Both the position numbers and the translations under genes were made by a program. Positions 47,761-55,699 of a stretch of 64,000 nucleotides of DNA are shown here, one piece after another. Source of the DNA: Pseudomonas putida (GTDB lineage: Bacteria > Pseudomonadota > Gammaproteobacteria > Pseudomonadales > Pseudomonadaceae); the NCBI RefSeq assembly GCF_028682395.1, contig NZ_JANHLC010000003.1:186001-250000 (forward strand), written 5' to 3'. The notes beneath the pieces were generated by a model. That model did not search any database. It saw only the letters and a program-made list of their open reading frames with translations, and had not been told where the DNA came from. The first letter of the stretch is position 1. The number at the start of each line of letters is the position of its first letter.

Positions 47761-48083
47761 ACCTCATCCACCCAGCCAAGCCCAACCCCGTTCAATCGCA
47801 GACACCTGCGGTCGAGCCCTCTACCCGCCGAAAGCCCTGGAAAACCAATGAGGTCAGGCTATTGCGAGAGCTCTACCCCGCCACCTCCAATCACGTGCTG
47901 GCTCGGTTGTTCAAACGCACCAGCCGCTCCGTTTTCAGCAAGGCTCATGAGCTAGGGCTGCACAAGAACGCGGCCTTTTTCCGCCGCGCCGAATCCGGGC
48001 GACTGAATGGCAGCAGCGGCCAGGCCACCCGATTCCAAAAGTGCGACGGCGACGGCCCCGCATCTTGCCCAGCGGAATTCTGA
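47757..48083 (+). CDS. Small putative DNA-binding protein (SANT/Myb-like HTH)
   Basis: 108 residues. The central WKTNEVRLLRELYPATSNHV and ARLFKRTSRSVFSKAHELGL resemble the tri-helical HTH of phage and ICE proteins that bind DNA. Flanks are disordered. It overlaps the helicase gene by 4 bases and lies just before the ParB-family gene. Function inferred from fold-like pattern only. Confidence 0.65.
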   Translation: MNLIHPAKPNPVQSQTPAVEPSTRRKPWKTNEVRLLRELYPATSNHVLARLFKRTSRSVFSKAHELGLHKNAAFFRRAESGRLNGSSGQATRFQKCDGDGPASCPAEF

Positions 48084-48099
48084 TGCAAAGGAAATGACC

Positions 48100-49638
48100 A
48101 TGCCAAAGGCATTTCGACCCGATACCCGCGCCCAACTGTTACGGGGCAACTTCACCCCGGCCGGGCCGCAGAGCTCGGCCGTATCCGATCCCCTGGAACC
48201 CACTCCCATGGAGTTGACCCTGGATCAGCTCAAGCCCTACGAGTTGAACCCACGGCATCAGCAGAATCCCAGGTACGAAGAGCTCAAAGCCTCGATTCGC
48301 GCGCGCGGCCTGGACGACACACCGGCCGTGTCACGCCGCCCCGGCGAAGCCCTTTTCATCATTCACAACGGCGGAAATACCCGCCTGCAGATTCTCAATG
48401 ACCTGTGGAAGGAAACCCGCGACGAACGTTTTTTTCGCATCCGCTGCCTGTTCCAGCCCTGGGCAGGAGAGATCCGCGCGCTGACCGGGCATATGGCCGA
48501 AAACGATCTACGCGGCAATCTGCTGTGGGTCGAGCGATGCCTGGCCGTGAACAAAACCCGAGAGCTTTACGAACAGCAGGAAAACCAACCGATAAGCCAG
48601 GCCGAACTGGCCCGCCGACTGAGCGCCGAGGGCTATCCGGTAAGCCGCACGCACATCAACAAGATGGATCAAACCCTACAACTCTTGTTTCCCTGTATCC
48701 CCAATATCCTCTGGGACGGAATGGGCGTCGATGCCGCACAGAAGCTGCTGTCACTACGCGCGCTGACAGAGGCCGCCTGGAACAAGCTGCTGAAAGAGAA
48801 AGGCTCGCCCCCTCACGCCAAGCCCTTCGCCCAGGTATTCGCCGATGCGCTGGCGCACTTCGACGCCGAGCCCCGCAGTTATGTGCTGCAACATGCACAG
48901 GACGAACTGGTGGGCATGATGACCGAAGAACTGCGCCCGAACGGCGTCAGCTACGAGCTGATACTGCTGGAAATGGACTGCCTCAAAGCCCCCGCAGCTC
49001 CCCAGCCTGAAGTCATCAACACGGCGCCGCCCGCGGCGCCACCCATCCTGTCCATACCTCTCGACACCCCGCACACCCCGGCCAATCCGCAGCAACCAGA
49101 ACCGGCCTCGGTTCCAGATTCGCAGCCCTCCGCTTCAATGCCGGCCGAGCAGCCTGCAGCGCCGCCACCGGCAGCAAGCCCGCCAGAAGATCCGGCGCCG
49201 CAACCCCCTGAGCCAATCTGCTACGCCGATACCGAATCGCTGCCGGTCATGTCGGGTGACGGGACCAAAGTCCACGACATCTGGCTGATCTACCCGCAAC
49301 ACCTGTATCCAGACGTCATGCGCCATCAGATCGATCTGCTGGCCATGGAGCTGAGCGAGTGGGCAGATCTGGCGGAGTGCCAGGGTTCAACCCGAGCGCT
49401 CGAGGAAGGTATCGGCTACCGCATGACGCGACCCAAGCGGTTTCGCGACGCATCGGCCGAGGCGATATGGACGCTGCTCGCCATGCTGACGGGGAACTGT
49501 GAAGCCCCCATCGCCCCGGAACTACTGGAACTGGCACTGACCAGGGCCCTGCCCGACGACGTGCTGATCAAGCTATTTCGCCTGATTCGGCTCGTGCGAG
49601 CTCTCCACGCAATCGTTGAGGAAGTACCTCATGAGTGA
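48100..49638 (+). CDS. parB: ICE ParB family protein (PFGI-1 class)
   Basis: 512 residues. The ParB/Srx domain includes LTLDQLKPYELNPRHQQNPR, then LKASIRARGLDDTPAVSRRP, then FIIHNGGNTRLQIL, followed by an HTH region (ISQAELARRLSAEGYPVSRT), a Pro/Ala-rich linker (about 330-410) and a C-terminal domain. This matches the ParB-like proteins of PFGI-1-class ICEs. The ATG at 48100 has AAGGA at good distance; an ATG six bases earlier is too close. It probably pairs with ParA. Confidence 0.88.
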   Translation: MPKAFRPDTRAQLLRGNFTPAGPQSSAVSDPLEPTPMELTLDQLKPYELNPRHQQNPRYEELKASIRARGLDDTPAVSRRPGEALFIIHNGGNTRLQILNDLWKETRDERFFRIRCLFQPWAGEIRALTGHMAENDLRGNLLWVERCLAVNKTRELYEQQENQPISQAELARRLSAEGYPVSRTHINKMDQTLQLLFPCIPNILWDGMGVDAAQKLLSLRALTEAAWNKLLKEKGSPPHAKPFAQVFADALAHFDAEPRSYVLQHAQDELVGMMTEELRPNGVSYELILLEMDCLKAPAAPQPEVINTAPPAAPPILSIPLDTPHTPANPQQPEPASVPDSQPSASMPAEQPAAPPPAASPPEDPAPQPPEPICYADTESLPVMSGDGTKVHDIWLIYPQHLYPDVMRHQIDLLAMELSEWADLAECQGSTRALEEGIGYRMTRPKRFRDASAEAIWTLLAMLTGNCEAPIAPELLELALTRALPDDVLIKLFRLIRLVRALHAIVEEVPHE

Positions 49639-50236
49639 CCCGATCAATCACGCCATCATCCGCCAGGTCATGACTCACCTGCGCAGCGGCAATATCCGAC
49701 GCTGCCTGGAGCTGGGCTTCCGCCATGAAGAGCTCAATGTGCTGTCGCAAATGTCGGTGGAAAGCACGGCGCATTTGCTGAACATGACCGTGCCGTTCAT
49801 CACCATCAGCATCGACCACGAAATGCTGGCTCGCTCGTTCGAGCGCGTGATGGCCGAAAACGAAAGGCAGACGCTGATCCAGCGCGCAATCAATCACGGC
49901 GCCAGCATTCACATGATGATGACCTACTTCGGCGTGTCATCCGAAGAGGTCAGCGCACGCCGCCGCATCATGGGCTTGAACGTCAAGGCCGGACGCATCC
50001 CCCAGCCCGGCGAACAGGACTCGGCCAGTGCCTGGCATCGCTGGAAAAGCCTGACCGAGAACGCCGGCATCAACCCCGGTGATTTCGACAGCCTCGCCGG
50101 CCTGGATCTCATGATCCTGCTAGCCGAGGAAACCAGACTTTCGCTGGCCGCCATCTGGGATCTGCTGAAGTCCTGGTATCCCCAAGGCGCTGTCCGCAAG
50201 CGGCGCAAATCTGCGAAGAGTTCGACCCATGAGTAA
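49631..50236 (+). CDS. DUF2857 domain-containing ICE protein
   Basis: 201 residues starting MSDPINHAIIRQVMTHLRSG at 49631, overlapping the parB stop by 8 bases. LGFRHEELNVLSQMS and YFGVSSEEVSARRRIMGLNV are typical of DUF2857 proteins, which occur in this gene order in PFGI-1 and SPI-7-like islands. The second motif looks like an HTH, so a regulator resembling FlhC-type helices is possible. Function unproven. Confidence 0.82.
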   Translation: MSDPINHAIIRQVMTHLRSGNIRRCLELGFRHEELNVLSQMSVESTAHLLNMTVPFITISIDHEMLARSFERVMAENERQTLIQRAINHGASIHMMMTYFGVSSEEVSARRRIMGLNVKAGRIPQPGEQDSASAWHRWKSLTENAGINPGDFDSLAGLDLMILLAEETRLSLAAIWDLLKSWYPQGAVRKRRKSAKSSTHE

Positions 50237-51506
50237 TCTCGAAGCCATGATCGGCCGTGCCTGCGGGCAACTGGTCCAACGCGCCAACGAACGAGAGGCT
50301 GGCACCCGCGACGACGGCCTGGGCGGTTTGCTGTTTTTTGGCAACGCCATGGAAGCCACCCCTAGGCGCCTGCTTTTGGATAAACAGCTCTCGCCTGTGG
50401 ATAAAGTGGGCTGGATGGCCTTTCGCATGCTCGCCAGCCAGGACCGGGAAACCTCATTTCCGTCTTACGACGACCTGCAACAGTTGCTCTCCGGGCAGGC
50501 GGGCCGTAGCAGTGCATCGCGCGGTACGGTCAATCGTGTGGTGTTCATTCTGCGCCTCACCCGATGGCTCACGTTGTGCCATCGGGCGCGCAACACCCGC
50601 AACGGGCGAATGATCGGCAACCTCTATGCCCTGCATGACGAACCCTGCTCGATCGCGGATACCGTCAGCCTCGATCTCAATTACGTCAGCTTTGTCAGCA
50701 AGTGCAAAAGCCATGCTCATCAAGCCGTCAGGAAAACTGCAGAAGCCGTGTTCCAGACGCTCAAGAGCGATCCAAAAGCGCTCTACCTCATCAACCAACT
50801 GGAATTGTTCGAACAGCGCCTGGGCGATCACGCACTCAAGAAAAAGCCTCGCAAGCGAACACCGCAGCCCAAGCACCGCGCCCGCCCCGACGAAAATCGA
50901 ACCGGCACCCTTGCACAGAGTTCGAATCTCAAAAACCGCGCAAACGAAAATCGAACTCGGGAAAACAGGCCCCAGTTCGATTTTCGAAAAGACACCGAAA
51001 AACCGCCTGAAAGCCCCGGCTTTACTGAGCCGCCCACAGATTTAGGCTCACCCGCGCCGGGTACAGTACGTACTTTACTTACAGATGTTAGTAAAAGCGT
51101 ACGTACAACGCGCGGGCGCGAGGCACCTCTCGATTGGTCCGAGCTGCCCCTCAATCCTGCCGAACGGGCGGCGATTGAGCGTCAGTTGTGCACCCTCGAT
51201 CCCGAACTTCGCCAACCCTTGCTCGACGAAGCCGTCGCTCGAAAATCCGGTATTCGCAATCTGAGCGCCTACCTGATGGGCCTGATCGGCAAGGCGAAAC
51301 GAGGCGAACTCAAGATCACCCAGAGCACGGCAGCCCAGGGCAGCCCTGGTACGACCTGCAAACCGCCGCCGGCGCCCCCCAAAGCCCCTGACAGACCCAA
51401 GCAAGCCGGCACCATTGATGTCGCGGCCCAACTGCGCGCCATCCACCAGTTGCTTGGCCGGGCCACCCCCGAAAAATCGCACAACTCAGGAGAGAAAACC
51501 CCATGA
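50229..51506 (+). CDS. STY4528 family pathogenicity island replication protein
   Basis: 425 residues. The N-terminal domain (about 30-160: LGGLLFFGNAMEATPRRLLL, VDKVGWMAFRMLASQ, VVFILRLTRWLTLCHRAR) looks like a winged-helix fold; a Lys/Arg-rich linker (about 200-265) precedes a C-terminal helical domain (LPLNPAERAAIERQLCTLDP). The family is tied to replication of genomic islands. It is followed by a paralogue of its N-terminal half and then the palindrome array, a typical initiator-origin layout. Confidence 0.85.
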   Translation: MSNLEAMIGRACGQLVQRANEREAGTRDDGLGGLLFFGNAMEATPRRLLLDKQLSPVDKVGWMAFRMLASQDRETSFPSYDDLQQLLSGQAGRSSASRGTVNRVVFILRLTRWLTLCHRARNTRNGRMIGNLYALHDEPCSIADTVSLDLNYVSFVSKCKSHAHQAVRKTAEAVFQTLKSDPKALYLINQLELFEQRLGDHALKKKPRKRTPQPKHRARPDENRTGTLAQSSNLKNRANENRTRENRPQFDFRKDTEKPPESPGFTEPPTDLGSPAPGTVRTLLTDVSKSVRTTRGREAPLDWSELPLNPAERAAIERQLCTLDPELRQPLLDEAVARKSGIRNLSAYLMGLIGKAKRGELKITQSTAAQGSPGTTCKPPPAPPKAPDRPKQAGTIDVAAQLRAIHQLLGRATPEKSHNSGEKTP

Positions 51507-51958
51507 ACACATCGGAATCGGATGAAGTCGGTGGCATGATTTTTTTCGGTAACCCCGTGGAAATCGTCCCCCGCCGGCTTATTGCCTCGCCGCAACTGAC
51601 CAGCGATGACAAGGTAGGCTGGATGCTGATGAGGATCCTCAGCCATCACTCGGTGGTCAGCGATATCGAACACTCCGAGACCTTTGCGCGGATGCTGAGT
51701 AGCCAGCCTAAGGCGGACTTCGAACGCTGCGCACAGGTCATTGCCCGGCTGCGCCTGACACGTTGGATTGTTCGCTGTGGCGAAACCGACAGCGGCCATC
51801 TGTTCGGCATCTACGACGAACAGGCCTCGGCTCTGGACGTCCTCCAACTGGACGAGCAATACCCGGCATTCGTCGAAGCAACCTGCCAGGCCCCGAACCT
51901 GGGCACCCGGGAACTGGCGCAGAAGATACTTGAGCAACTCCGCCAGGACACCGACTGA
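51503..51958 (+). CDS. Stand-alone paralogue of STY4528 N-terminal domain
   Basis: 151 residues that align along their length with residues about 30-170 of the preceding gene: GGMIFFGNPVEIVPRRLIAS versus GGLLFFGNAMEATPRRLLLD, DDKVGWMLMRILS versus VDKVGWMAFRMLAS, and ARLRLTRWIVRCGETDSGHL versus FILRLTRWLTLCHRARNTRN. It overlaps the upstream gene by 4 bases and ends 87 bases before the array. It may be a regulator or a second initiator subunit that binds the same DNA. Confidence 0.82.
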   Translation: MNTSESDEVGGMIFFGNPVEIVPRRLIASPQLTSDDKVGWMLMRILSHHSVVSDIEHSETFARMLSSQPKADFERCAQVIARLRLTRWIVRCGETDSGHLFGIYDEQASALDVLQLDEQYPAFVEATCQAPNLGTRELAQKILEQLRQDTD

Positions 51959-52044
51959 ATGCCCGGCTTGCCGCAACGGCCACTCCCATCGACTGCCAGC
52001 CAAACCGGGATGGAACACCAGCGCATCAGTTGCCTGAGCAGGAG

Positions 52045-52393
52045 TGTGCGGCCCGCACACCCTACTGGCTCCATGCTACCTGTGCGGCCCGCACACCCCT
52101 GATGGCTCCAGGCTACCTGTGCGGCCCGCACACCCCTGATGGCACCGAGCTACCTGTGCGGCCCGCACACCCTGATGGCACCAAGCTACCTGTGCGGCCC
52201 GCACACCCCTGATGGCTCCAGGCTACCTGTGCGGCCCGCACACCCCTGATGGCTCCAGGCTACCTGTGCGGCCCGCACACCCCCTGATGGCACCGAGCTA
52301 CCTGTGCGGCCCGCACACCCCTGACGGCCTCATGCTACCTGTGCGGCCCGCACACCCCTGACGGCCCCAGGCTACCTGTGCGGCCCGCACACC
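52045..52393. repeat. Ten-copy palindrome array, period 36-38 bp
   Basis: TGTGCGGCCCGCACA occurs as ten copies, with the invariant 13-base core GTGCGGCCCGCAC starting at 52046, 52082, 52119, 52156, 52192, 52229, 52266, 52304, 52341 and 52378. Each copy is a perfect palindrome (7-bp arms around a central C). Spacers of 23-25 bases share CCCTGATGGC and GCTACC but vary in the middle (CTCCAGG, CACCGAG, CACCAAG, CTCATG). The core never varies while the spacers do, which suggests a protein-binding array such as origin iterons, a centromere-like partition site or an operator cluster. It lies between the replication genes and the PFL_4669-type gene. Confidence 0.95.
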
Positions 52394-52548
52394 CTCACCA
52401 GCAGAAATACAGCGCTACCGCAGCTGACACTGGCGCTCTCCCGGCACAAATGATCCCCGACCAATAATTGATTTCCAGTTGAGCCTCTCCTACCCCGCCC
52501 AACACCATCGACACACCGTTCACCACCCCGCCTGACAAGGAGTACATC
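52394..52548. other. Leader of PFL_4669-type gene
   Basis: 155 bases between the array and the next gene. A CAAGGAG ribosome-binding site ends it. No gene seen; a promoter is expected here. Confidence 0.5.
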
Positions 52549-53286
52549 GTGGCTGACACCTTTGCGTTGAACCTGGGCAGCCTTCGCAGCCGAATGAGCA
52601 TCACCCTGCATACCCATCACGCCTCCCGGCTCTGGATGGGCCGCCGACCCCAGGCCGACAAGTCGGCCCACGGCATCATCGGCATGCCACGTTTCATTTC
52701 ACTGATGGACAACATGAAGTCCGCGGCCGCCAGCAACGATCCCTACGCCGACCACTGGCTTATCCGCATGGAGGAAAAGCTTGAGGCCGCCCGCCAGGCA
52801 ATGCGCGTGCTGGCCGCCCATGTCGACGAACAGCTCTCGAAGATCCCGCCCGGCATCACCATTGCCGACAACCTCAATATTCAGCCCCTCAGCCTTCCGC
52901 TCTTTATCAACTGCCAACTGGGCTATATCGGTGTGTACCTGCTGACCGAGTTCGACACCCTGGCCAGACGCATTCTCCTGGCCAACCACACCGCTTTGCT
53001 GGGACGTCGGCAGATGGAGAAGTGGCTTGATCGAGGTGCTCGCGAAATTCGCAGCGTCTATGGGCTGGCCCAGCAGTACAGGCATGCAGGCGTCACCCGC
53101 GAGGACATGTCGATTGGCAATGCCAGGGCACGCGAAGCGATTGAGAAGTTCGGTGAACTGCCGGCCGACGTGCTCGATGGATCCCGACGCTCTAGCCTCG
53201 CGCCACCGCTGCCACAGCATCACGGGCCGCACATGGAGGATGCCGACAATGAACACCCAGAAGACCTCGAACCAGGAGAGCAATAA
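52549..53286 (+). CDS. ICE protein, PFL_4669 family (TIGR03761-like)
   Basis: 245 residues from a GTG at 52549 preceded by CAAGGAG. LGSLRSRMSITLHTHHASRL, WMGRRPQADKSAHGIIGMPR and NCQLGYIGVYLLTEFDTLAR match the family I know from PFGI-1-class elements. The tail is acidic. The role is unknown but the gene is part of the conserved ICE backbone between replication and transfer modules. Confidence 0.85.
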   Translation: MADTFALNLGSLRSRMSITLHTHHASRLWMGRRPQADKSAHGIIGMPRFISLMDNMKSAAASNDPYADHWLIRMEEKLEAARQAMRVLAAHVDEQLSKIPPGITIADNLNIQPLSLPLFINCQLGYIGVYLLTEFDTLARRILLANHTALLGRRQMEKWLDRGAREIRSVYGLAQQYRHAGVTREDMSIGNARAREAIEKFGELPADVLDGSRRSSLAPPLPQHHGPHMEDADNEHPEDLEPGEQ

Positions 53287-53289
53287 ACC

Positions 53290-53808
53290 ATGGCCAATCA
53301 TTCATCGACCCACGAACGCTCTCTGGAGTCGGCGCACGATCTATACAGGCACCTGGCGCCCAATCCGTCCCTAAAAGGCCTTTTAAAACCCTTTAAGGGT
53401 AAGGGGGACTATGAGGATCTGGCGCACCTGGCGAGGGAAACCCAGGACAAGCTACTGATCATGCAAAAATACCTGGTCAACCTGACCGAGCACTATCAGG
53501 TCGCCCACAAACGCATGACCCTGCGATTGCACAAGGCACCTTCCGGCCAGTTCTACCTACGCTGGCGAACGCTAGGCAATGCACCCAGCAATGCCAGCGG
53601 TGCGCGGCTCTGGCAGCACGTGGTCTCGGACCCATTGACCAGCGCGCAGACTCGCCAGAATCTGCTGATCCTGGAGCGCCAGCGTATCGCCCTCAACCTG
53701 CAGGCTTGCTGTGTTCAATCGATGATCAAACAGGCTCGGCAGGGACTGGCCGGGCTGGCTGTCGCCGAGCGGATCGTTTCTGATCTGACCTCGATAAAGA
53801 GCACATAA
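53290..53808 (+). CDS. DUF3158 family ICE protein
   Basis: 172 residues, helical, starting 3 bases after the previous stop. LKGLLKPFKGKGDYEDLAHL and FYLRWRTLGNAPSNASGARL fit DUF3158, which follows the PFL_4669-type gene in PFGI-1-class ICEs. In those elements ssb and topoisomerase III genes come next; here they do not. Confidence 0.83.
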   Translation: MANHSSTHERSLESAHDLYRHLAPNPSLKGLLKPFKGKGDYEDLAHLARETQDKLLIMQKYLVNLTEHYQVAHKRMTLRLHKAPSGQFYLRWRTLGNAPSNASGARLWQHVVSDPLTSAQTRQNLLILERQRIALNLQACCVQSMIKQARQGLAGLAVAERIVSDLTSIKST

Positions 53809-54229
53809 AACTTAAATTGCGACCATTATTGATAGACGTAGAGAAATTCATTGGCACACGAAATCTAAAAAACCTTGCTGAAACGCCTGTAAACACTGGC
53901 AACTGGTGCCTCAGTTGCACATCGGGATAGCCAAACCCGAACCGCGCATCGCTCCGCTACAGGCGCAAAACCCGACAAGGCAGATCTCTGTTGCCCTACA
54001 TCGGGTGTGGAGTTTTCATCACTTTTGCCGGTGACCAAGCCGGCAGTTGCTTGACCTTGCAGCGGCGCGGATGGCGGTTGCCGTAGCGTCCACTTGCGGG
54101 GCCGCTACGACAGCCGCTCACGCGTCCATACTCACAGCCGGTACCCGCCGGCGATTACCGGGAGCCGTTTGTGTGCGGATGCACGCCCGTTGATTCCGAT
54201 CCAGGCCACGAGAAGGGTCGGTTGTGAAG
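53809..54229. other. Non-coding stretch where ssb/topB would be expected
   Basis: About 420 bases with no supported gene. The first 100 are AT-rich. The rest is GC-rich with several short repeats and a frame at 54094-54408 that has no recognisable sequence. Possibly a leader or a deletion scar. Confidence 0.5.
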
Positions 54230-54571
54230 TCAGCACGCTGTCTTGCGAGGGGCACGTGCCAACACAAGGTGGTCAGCCTTGTCTTTGCTGCGCGCTGAGC
54301 GTGCGGCACCCTTTTCCCTCCCGCGTGCGGAGGCGACAGGCAGGCAGTGCCTCATCACATGTTTCCAGTTCGCTCGTCGGGAACGGGGATAGGCAGACCA
54401 CCTGTTGATCGTGGCCGTTTTGGTGCTTTGAGCTCTTAGGGGCTTTTTCACTAGGTATTCGTTGATCGAAGCCTCACCACAAGCAAATGCGCCTAGATTG
54501 TGGGCATCACTCAATGTCCGCGCAGCGGTCAACGCCAACGGGGCGGCCTTTCCAGCAGTTGCCGCAGACAT
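54230..54571 (-). pseudogene. Truncated TacT-like GNAT toxin
   Basis: The first ~56 codons (54404-54571) look like the N-terminus of a GNAT-type toxin: PLALTAARTLSDAHNLGAFA then CGEASINEYLVKK and RAQSTKTATI. After that the frame runs into basic, low-complexity sequence with no acetyl-CoA-binding motif (no R/QxxGxG/A). The toxin therefore ends about a third of the way through. It overlaps the antitoxin gene by 43 bases, the usual arrangement. Confidence 0.7.
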
Positions 54572-54837
54572 TCGTTACTCCTTGCAGGATTTGACTCCAA
54601 AGCCTGTTCGAACGCGTCAAAGTCATCGTCGGCAAGGACGAACGAACGCTGATCCAGAATGACTTCCTCTGCTTTCTTGCAAGCAGCATCCAGAATAAAG
54701 CTGGTCCGATCGCGCCCCAAAATAGCAGCGGCCACATCGATCAAGTCGCGCTTTTTAAAGTCGACCCGCATGTTGATCGGGACGGATTTGGATTTATCCG
54801 GTGCAGCTGGTTTTGCGCGCACAAAGGTACTGGTCAT
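54529..54837 (-). CDS. DUF1778/TacA-like antitoxin
   Basis: 102 residues. A ribbon-helix-helix-like N-terminal part (VPINMRVDFKKRDLIDVAAA then RDRTSFILDAACKKAEEVIL) and a C-terminal toxin-binding tail (LADDDFDAFEQALESNPARS then LRQLLERPP) are typical of antitoxins paired with GNAT toxins. It appears intact although the toxin is broken, so it may persist as a repressor or an anti-addiction factor against related toxins. Confidence 0.85.
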   Translation of the reverse strand: MTSTFVRAKPAAPDKSKSVPINMRVDFKKRDLIDVAAAILGRDRTSFILDAACKKAEEVILDQRSFVLADDDFDAFEQALESNPARSNECLRQLLERPPRWR

Positions 54838-55171
54838 GACTCAGGTCCTGTTTTCTTGCGAGGGTATTCTCGGTTCCGACCTCGTTAGACTTGTTTCGCC
54901 ATGCCCAAACTGATTTGGCTAGTCATAAGAACACCCTCTGATCTGGCCCCTTGGCCCCACGATTTCCGCTTACGGCGGGAGGGCTCAACGGCCCTAAAGC
55001 CAAGAAATCAAATGGGGTAGCCAATGTCTATACGTAACGCAGATTGATACACAGCACACGATGGCGCGGCGTCGAATGCGGCAACTACCCAGCCACCGTG
55101 AAAGGGTTGCTCATTGAGCACACCCCGCGCTGAACGCGAATCTACCGGCTCTCTGCAACAGGAGCCCCGTA
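54838..55171. other. Spacer between antitoxin and PilL-like gene
   Basis: About 330 bases, no supported gene. It should hold divergent promoters. An inverted element AGGGTATTCT / AGAACACCCT (near 54862-54944) and a GGGCTCAACGGCCCT hairpin (about 54981-54995) are visible. Confidence 0.45.
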
Positions 55172-55699
55172 ATGTCTCGCTCAGCGCTCCCCCTGATGGC
55201 GTCCATGGCCCTGACTTTGTCGGGCTGCATCTTTCTTGAGCCTACGACTTCTCTCGCCCCTGCTGAACATCACGGCACAGTGTCCGATGAGCCCTCTCCC
55301 GACACCGCTTTATCCGTCGATACGCTCCGGACCGGTCGTTATCGACTGACTCGAACACTGCCAACCAGAGAGCAGGAAAACCTGCTTGAACAAATCGTTG
55401 AAATTAAGATTGCCAGCCACTTCACCCCTTCCGTAGGCGATGGCATACGCCATGTGCTGAGCCGTACCGGCTATTCGCTCTGCCCCGAGAACGCGCAAAA
55501 CCAGTTGCTCTATAGCCGCGAACTGCCGGCCGCTCACTTTGCCATCGGCCCACTGCGACTGAACACCGCTCTGCAGATGCTGGCCGGACCGGCGTGGCAA
55601 GTCGAATTTGACGAGGTCAGCCGATCCGTCTGTTACCACCTGGATCCGCAGTACCTGCCGCTGGCTCCAGCAGCGCTGGCCGGGCGGACAGCACCATGA
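55172..55699 (+). CDS. PilL-like lipoprotein of PFGI-1-class ICE (TIGR03748-like)
   Basis: 175 residues. A lipobox (LTLSGC) after about 16 residues marks an outer-membrane lipoprotein. The secretin-associated fold RTGRYRLTRTLPTREQENLL, VGDGIRHVLSRTGYSLC and LPAAHFAIGPLRLNTALQML matches PilL2-type proteins of ICE type IV pili. AGGAG precedes the ATG. The other pil genes that normally follow are not here. Confidence 0.82.
   Translation: MSRSALPLMASMALTLSGCIFLEPTTSLAPAEHHGTVSDEPSPDTALSVDTLRTGRYRLTRTLPTREQENLLEQIVEIKIASHFTPSVGDGIRHVLSRTGYSLCPENAQNQLLYSRELPAAHFAIGPLRLNTALQMLAGPAWQVEFDEVSRSVCYHLDPQYLPLAPAALAGRTAP

Noticed and set aside
52030..52212. Short protein of repeated PVRPAHP-type units
   Set aside because: It is simply the palindrome array read through in one frame; no ribosome-binding site and no known family.
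52045..52393. CRISPR array
   Set aside because: The segments between palindromes are near-identical, not unique spacers, unit length is 36-38 bp with a 15-bp constant part, and there are no cas genes.
54094..54408. 104-residue plus-strand frame in the ICE spacer
   Set aside because: Cys/Arg/Ser-rich translation typical of non-coding GC-rich DNA; overlaps the toxin relic on the other strand.
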